Source: UBA1081 sp964613045 (GTDB lineage Bacteria > Bacillota > Clostridia > Oscillospirales > Acutalibacteraceae). From it: 25,182 bases of DNA. The number at the start of each line of letters is the position of its first letter. Position 1 is the stretch's first letter. A program made the translations under genes and the position numbers. The stretch lies in contig CAZTFS010000021.1 of assembly GCA_964613045.1 (NCBI GenBank), positions 1 through 25,182 of the forward strand, read 5' to 3'. Below, one piece after another: positions 22,665-25,182 of the stretch. Under the pieces are notes generated by a model. The model was not told where the DNA came from. It saw only the letters and a list, made by a program, of their open reading frames with translations, and did not search any database.

Positions 22665-23720
22665 ATGGCAGAAAAAAAATGTGTAATGACCGGTGCAACA
22701 GGTCACGTGGGTTATGCTTTGCTTCTTGAGCTTGCAAAAAACGGCGATAATCCCACAATTCTCATCAGAAAAGATTCCAAAATTTTTGACGGAATCGAAT
22801 GTACAAAGGTTTTCGGTGATGTAACCGATACGGAATCGCTCGAGAAGGCTTTTGAAGGTGCTGATGTTGTTTACCACTTAGCAGGCATGATCGAATTAAA
22901 GCCCGGCAATGAAGACGCTGTATACAGAGTCAATGTTACAGGCACAAAGAACGTTGTTGCGGCATGTAAAAAGTGCGGTGTCAAGAGACTTGTGTACATG
23001 TCCTCCGTCGATACATATCCCCCCCTTCCCGACAATCAGGTAATGACAGAGCTGAGTCACTATGATCCGTCAATCCTTGAAGGTGCATACGCAAAAACAA
23101 AGGCTGAAGCAACTCAGTATGTTATCGACAGCAACGGTGCAGACGGTCTTGAAACAGTAATCATTCAGCCCGGTGCATGCTTCGGTCCTTATGATTTCAA
23201 AGTATCAAGTGTCGGCGAAATGGTCAGAATGTTCCTCGGCGGTCATTTTCCCGTAACACTCGGCTTTGGCGGTTACAACTTTGTTGATGTCCGTGATGTT
23301 GCAAAAGGCACACGCACAGCCGCTGAAAAAGGCAGACCCGGTGAATGCTATATCCTCTGCGGAGATGTTATGAGCGTTGATGAATTTATAAGAACTCTTG
23401 CAAAGGTTCTTAACATGAAAGTCCCCGCAATCACTCTCAACAAGGGAATTGTCGATGTCGTAGCCCCCATAATGGAAGTTTATTACAAGGTTACGGACAC
23501 AACTCCTCTTTTCACAAGATATTCTATCAGAAAGCTTGTTTCCAACTGTAATTTCAGCTACGCAAAGGCAAAAGAAGAGCTTGGATACGAGCCCATGCCT
23601 GTTGAAAAATCCGTTAAGGACATGACCGATTGGATAATTGCAACTGAGGGCGATCCCAAAGATCCCGAGGTCAAAAAAAGAAAAAAAGCAGCTAAAAAAG
23701 CTGCCAAAGCAAAGAAATAA
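22665..23720 (+). CDS. NAD-dependent epimerase/dehydratase (extended SDR)
   Basis: A 351-residue cytoplasmic oxidoreductase. The Rossmann motif TGATGHVG (9-16), an NxxG-type VVYHLAG (68-74), Ser113/Ser114 and the catalytic Tyr142-x3-Lys146 (YAKTK) place it among extended short-chain dehydrogenases, close to dihydroflavonol-reductase or 3-beta-HSD-like members. The substrate cannot be told. I use ATG at 22665, with AGAAAGG ten bases upstream, because the family fold starts there; the frame stays open to a TTG at 22587 without support. The C-terminal 15 residues are almost only Lys and Ala, an odd tail. It follows the metallophosphoesterase by about 160 bases and ends at a strong terminator. 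Confidence 0.88.
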   Translation: MAEKKCVMTGATGHVGYALLLELAKNGDNPTILIRKDSKIFDGIECTKVFGDVTDTESLEKAFEGADVVYHLAGMIELKPGNEDAVYRVNVTGTKNVVAACKKCGVKRLVYMSSVDTYPPLPDNQVMTELSHYDPSILEGAYAKTKAEATQYVIDSNGADGLETVIIQPGACFGPYDFKVSSVGEMVRMFLGGHFPVTLGFGGYNFVDVRDVAKGTRTAAEKGRPGECYILCGDVMSVDEFIRTLAKVLNMKVPAITLNKGIVDVVAPIMEVYYKVTDTTPLFTRYSIRKLVSNCNFSYAKAKEELGYEPMPVEKSVKDMTDWIIATEGDPKDPEVKKRKKAAKKAAKAKK

Positions 23721-23727
23721 ATTTTTT

Positions 23728-23757
23728 CAGCATCCGTTTTCGGGTGCTGATTTTTTT
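23728..23757 (+). terminator. Terminator of the SDR gene
   Basis: CAGCATCCG (23728-23736) pairs with CGGGTGCTG (23741-23749) around a TTTT loop, with one G-U pair, followed by seven T residues. Confidence 0.88.
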
Positions 23758-23767
23758 AATACAGGCA

Positions 23768-23802
23768 AAAAGAAGAAACCCGTCGGATTTTACTCCGACG
23801 GG
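23768..23802 (-). terminator. Terminator of the surface-protein gene
   Basis: On the minus strand CCCGTCGGA and TCCGACGGG (23794-23802 and 23779-23787) form a perfect stem followed by TTTCTTCTTTTT, about 10 bases after the stop codon. Confidence 0.85.
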
Positions 23803-23812
23803 ATAAATTATT

Positions 23813-25182
23813 TTACATACCCATTGTCCACATTATACCTGTAAGTGCCTGGATAATGCTCTGGAGCCACTTAACGATTCTCTGCCAGAAAGTAAGATTT
23901 TCTTCCTGAACCGTACCGTCTGTCTGGCTGTAAATACAAACCTGCTTATCAAACTCTTCTGCGATACCGTCAGCGTATACATAAGGAGCATCGTCATTGA
24001 AGTAGGTAACAACAACGAGTGAATAACCTACATCAGACTCTGTAGCAGTGTATACGGAACCGGTTGCACCTGATATTTTAATCTGAGCTGTATCAGATAC
24101 TCTGTACCACTGATAGTTAATGTAATCATAAGCCTTTGAGGGAAGTCCTGTAAATACAGCAGTAAGTCTTTCACCTGCCTGAGCAGTACCTGAAACACCG
24201 ACAACATAGTTAACTTCGCACTCTGTAACAGTAAGAGTTACATAACTTGAAACTGTGTTGTAGTTTACAGCATCTTTAGGAGTAAATACTACTTCATATG
24301 CAAAATCACCAAGTGCGTTAGGCACACTTCCCGTAAGAGCAAATGAACCGTCGCCTGCAGCTTCGTCTGAGAACTCAGCCCATGAGAGAGCCAGACCAAA
24401 CTCGATTGTTGCAGTCTTGGGGAATACTACGCCTTCGGGATCAAGCTTATTGATGGTTACAGTGAGAATGCCTGATGCGGGAGTAAGAACAAGGTTGTAG
24501 TTAGGAGCCTTTGAACCTGTGAGGGTGGGAGCTGTGTAAGCAACTGTTCTTGTACCAGCGTTAGCAGAAGATGCTGTGCCGTTTGCGGTTGCTGTTGAAA
24601 GAACAACATCATCATTTGAATACTTACCGGAAGCGATTGCAAACTTGACTTCAACACCTGTTGTGCCGTTATAATCTCTGCTTGTAGCTGTAGCTGTTAC
24701 ATAGAGGTCAGCAGGAACTACTCTGAGAGTACCTTCAACAGTACTGAACTCATAGTTGCCGTTACTGTCAAGATTGTGGTTTATCTTTATCTTATATGTA
24801 CCCACATCCTCACCCATGGAGTATGTACATACATAAGTGGGCTGAGTACCACCCATTGTTGCCAGCGAATCGCTGCCTGTAAAGCCGTCAGCCTTTACTG
24901 AGTAGGATGCTGCCTTACCGTAGGATACTGTAGTATCAACTGCTGTAAGAGTAACAGCCTTGGGAGTAACAATAACAGTAATGTTTGCACTGTAGTTTGA
25001 ATAGTTAGCATTCTTTGAAACGTAGGTTGCAGCATAAGAAGTCTTCTTAACTGCGGGAACTATTGATGTATCATCAAACTGCCAGTAGCCGTTGCTGTCG
25101 GGAGTATAATAATCCTCAAGGTCGATGTTTCCGAGTGTACGGTTTGCGTTATAAACAAGACCTGTTACAACGGGAGCTGTTA
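23813..25182 (-). CDS. C-terminal part of a large MBG/YDG-repeat surface protein
   Basis: The frame is open to the window edge, so the gene's start lies outside; the internal ATG at 24856 is not a start. About 455 residues are visible. In order they show an Ig-like segment (NRTLGNIDLEDYYTPDSNGYW), an MBG-like repeat (VTLTAVDTTVSYGKAASYSV), a YDG-like repeat (ATATSRDYNGTTGVEV to APNYNLVLTP), a further Ig-like repeat and a short Ig-like domain with CEVNYVVGVSG. Such arrays build stalks of secreted or wall-linked adhesins. No LPXTG, SLH or dockerin is seen. The protein ends in an aromatic amphipathic stretch (FWQRIVKWLQSIIQALTG then MWTMGM), comparable to the tail of the secreted phosphoesterase. 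Confidence 0.82.
   Translation of the reverse strand, partial: TAPVVTGLVYNANRTLGNIDLEDYYTPDSNGYWQFDDTSIVPAVKKTSYAATYVSKNANYSNYSANITVIVTPKAVTLTAVDTTVSYGKAASYSVKADGFTGSDSLATMGGTQPTYVCTYSMGEDVGTYKIKINHNLDSNGNYEFSTVEGTLRVVPADLYVTATATSRDYNGTTGVEVKFAIASGKYSNDDVVLSTATANGTASSANAGTRTVAYTAPTLTGSKAPNYNLVLTPASGILTVTINKLDPEGVVFPKTATIEFGLALSWAEFSDEAAGDGSFALTGSVPNALGDFAYEVVFTPKDAVNYNTVSSYVTLTVTECEVNYVVGVSGTAQAGERLTAVFTGLPSKAYDYINYQWYRVSDTAQIKISGATGSVYTATESDVGYSLVVVTYFNDDAPYVYADGIAEEFDKQVCIYSQTDGTVQEENLTFWQRIVKWLQSIIQALTGIMWTMGM

Noticed and set aside
24856..24858. ATG as start of the surface-protein gene
   Set aside because: The same frame continues without a stop to the window edge with the same repeat-domain character, so this is an internal methionine.

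Overview
The window looks like chromosome of a low-to-mid GC Gram-positive anaerobe of the Clostridia, most likely a Ruminococcus-like member of the Oscillospiraceae. The main pointers are secreted proteins with type I dockerins of the 'AADARLALR.SA' kind, a type III glutamine synthetase, a PerR/reverse-rubrerythrin peroxide-defence pair, a sodium-pump decarboxylase beta/gamma pair, type III pantothenate kinase and AGGAGG-type ribosome binding sites. No rRNA, tRNA, phage, transposase or CRISPR array was seen.

Layout. 1-3.4 kb (minus): a two-gene ABC exporter (ATPase then large permease) behind one promoter that carries an inverted repeat over its -10. 3.4-5.4 kb (plus): a Na+/phosphate cotransporter-PhoU fusion behind a leader with a possible 25-codon ORF. 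5.4-7.9 kb (minus): glnN, with an intrinsic terminator between its promoter and its start codon. 7.9-11.0 kb (minus): a tandem array of dockerin genes, two intact and two damaged, with a recent duplication that copied the glnN promoter together with a dockerin 3' end. 11.1-12.8 kb (minus): a secreted metallophosphoesterase. 13.0-14.1 kb (plus): perR and reverse rubrerythrin. 14.2-15.5 kb (minus): oadB-oadG without alpha or biotin subunit. 15.9-16.7 kb (plus): coaX. 16.7-20.9 kb (minus): a CNNM/CBS transporter, lgt, folD and a DUF6198/YczE-like membrane protein. 21.1-23.7 kb (plus): a cytoplasmic metallophosphoesterase with an altered metal motif and an SDR dehydrogenase. 23.8 kb to the end (minus): the 3' part of a large MBG/YDG-repeat surface protein.

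The most unusual structure is a palindromic element of about 130 bp. It occurs as two nearly identical copies in inverted orientation (about 5.4 and 19.4 kb), directly at the 3' ends of two genes. Short derivatives sit at the ends of folD and coaX, and in several cases the TAA stop codon lies at the same position inside the element's end sequence. The second is the dockerin array, where a segment was duplicated, shortened between 10-bp direct repeats and fused to a truncated dockerin gene. The third is the glnN promoter followed almost at once by a perfect intrinsic terminator, which suggests attenuation. No complete undescribed multi-gene system could be demonstrated; these three are the best leads.
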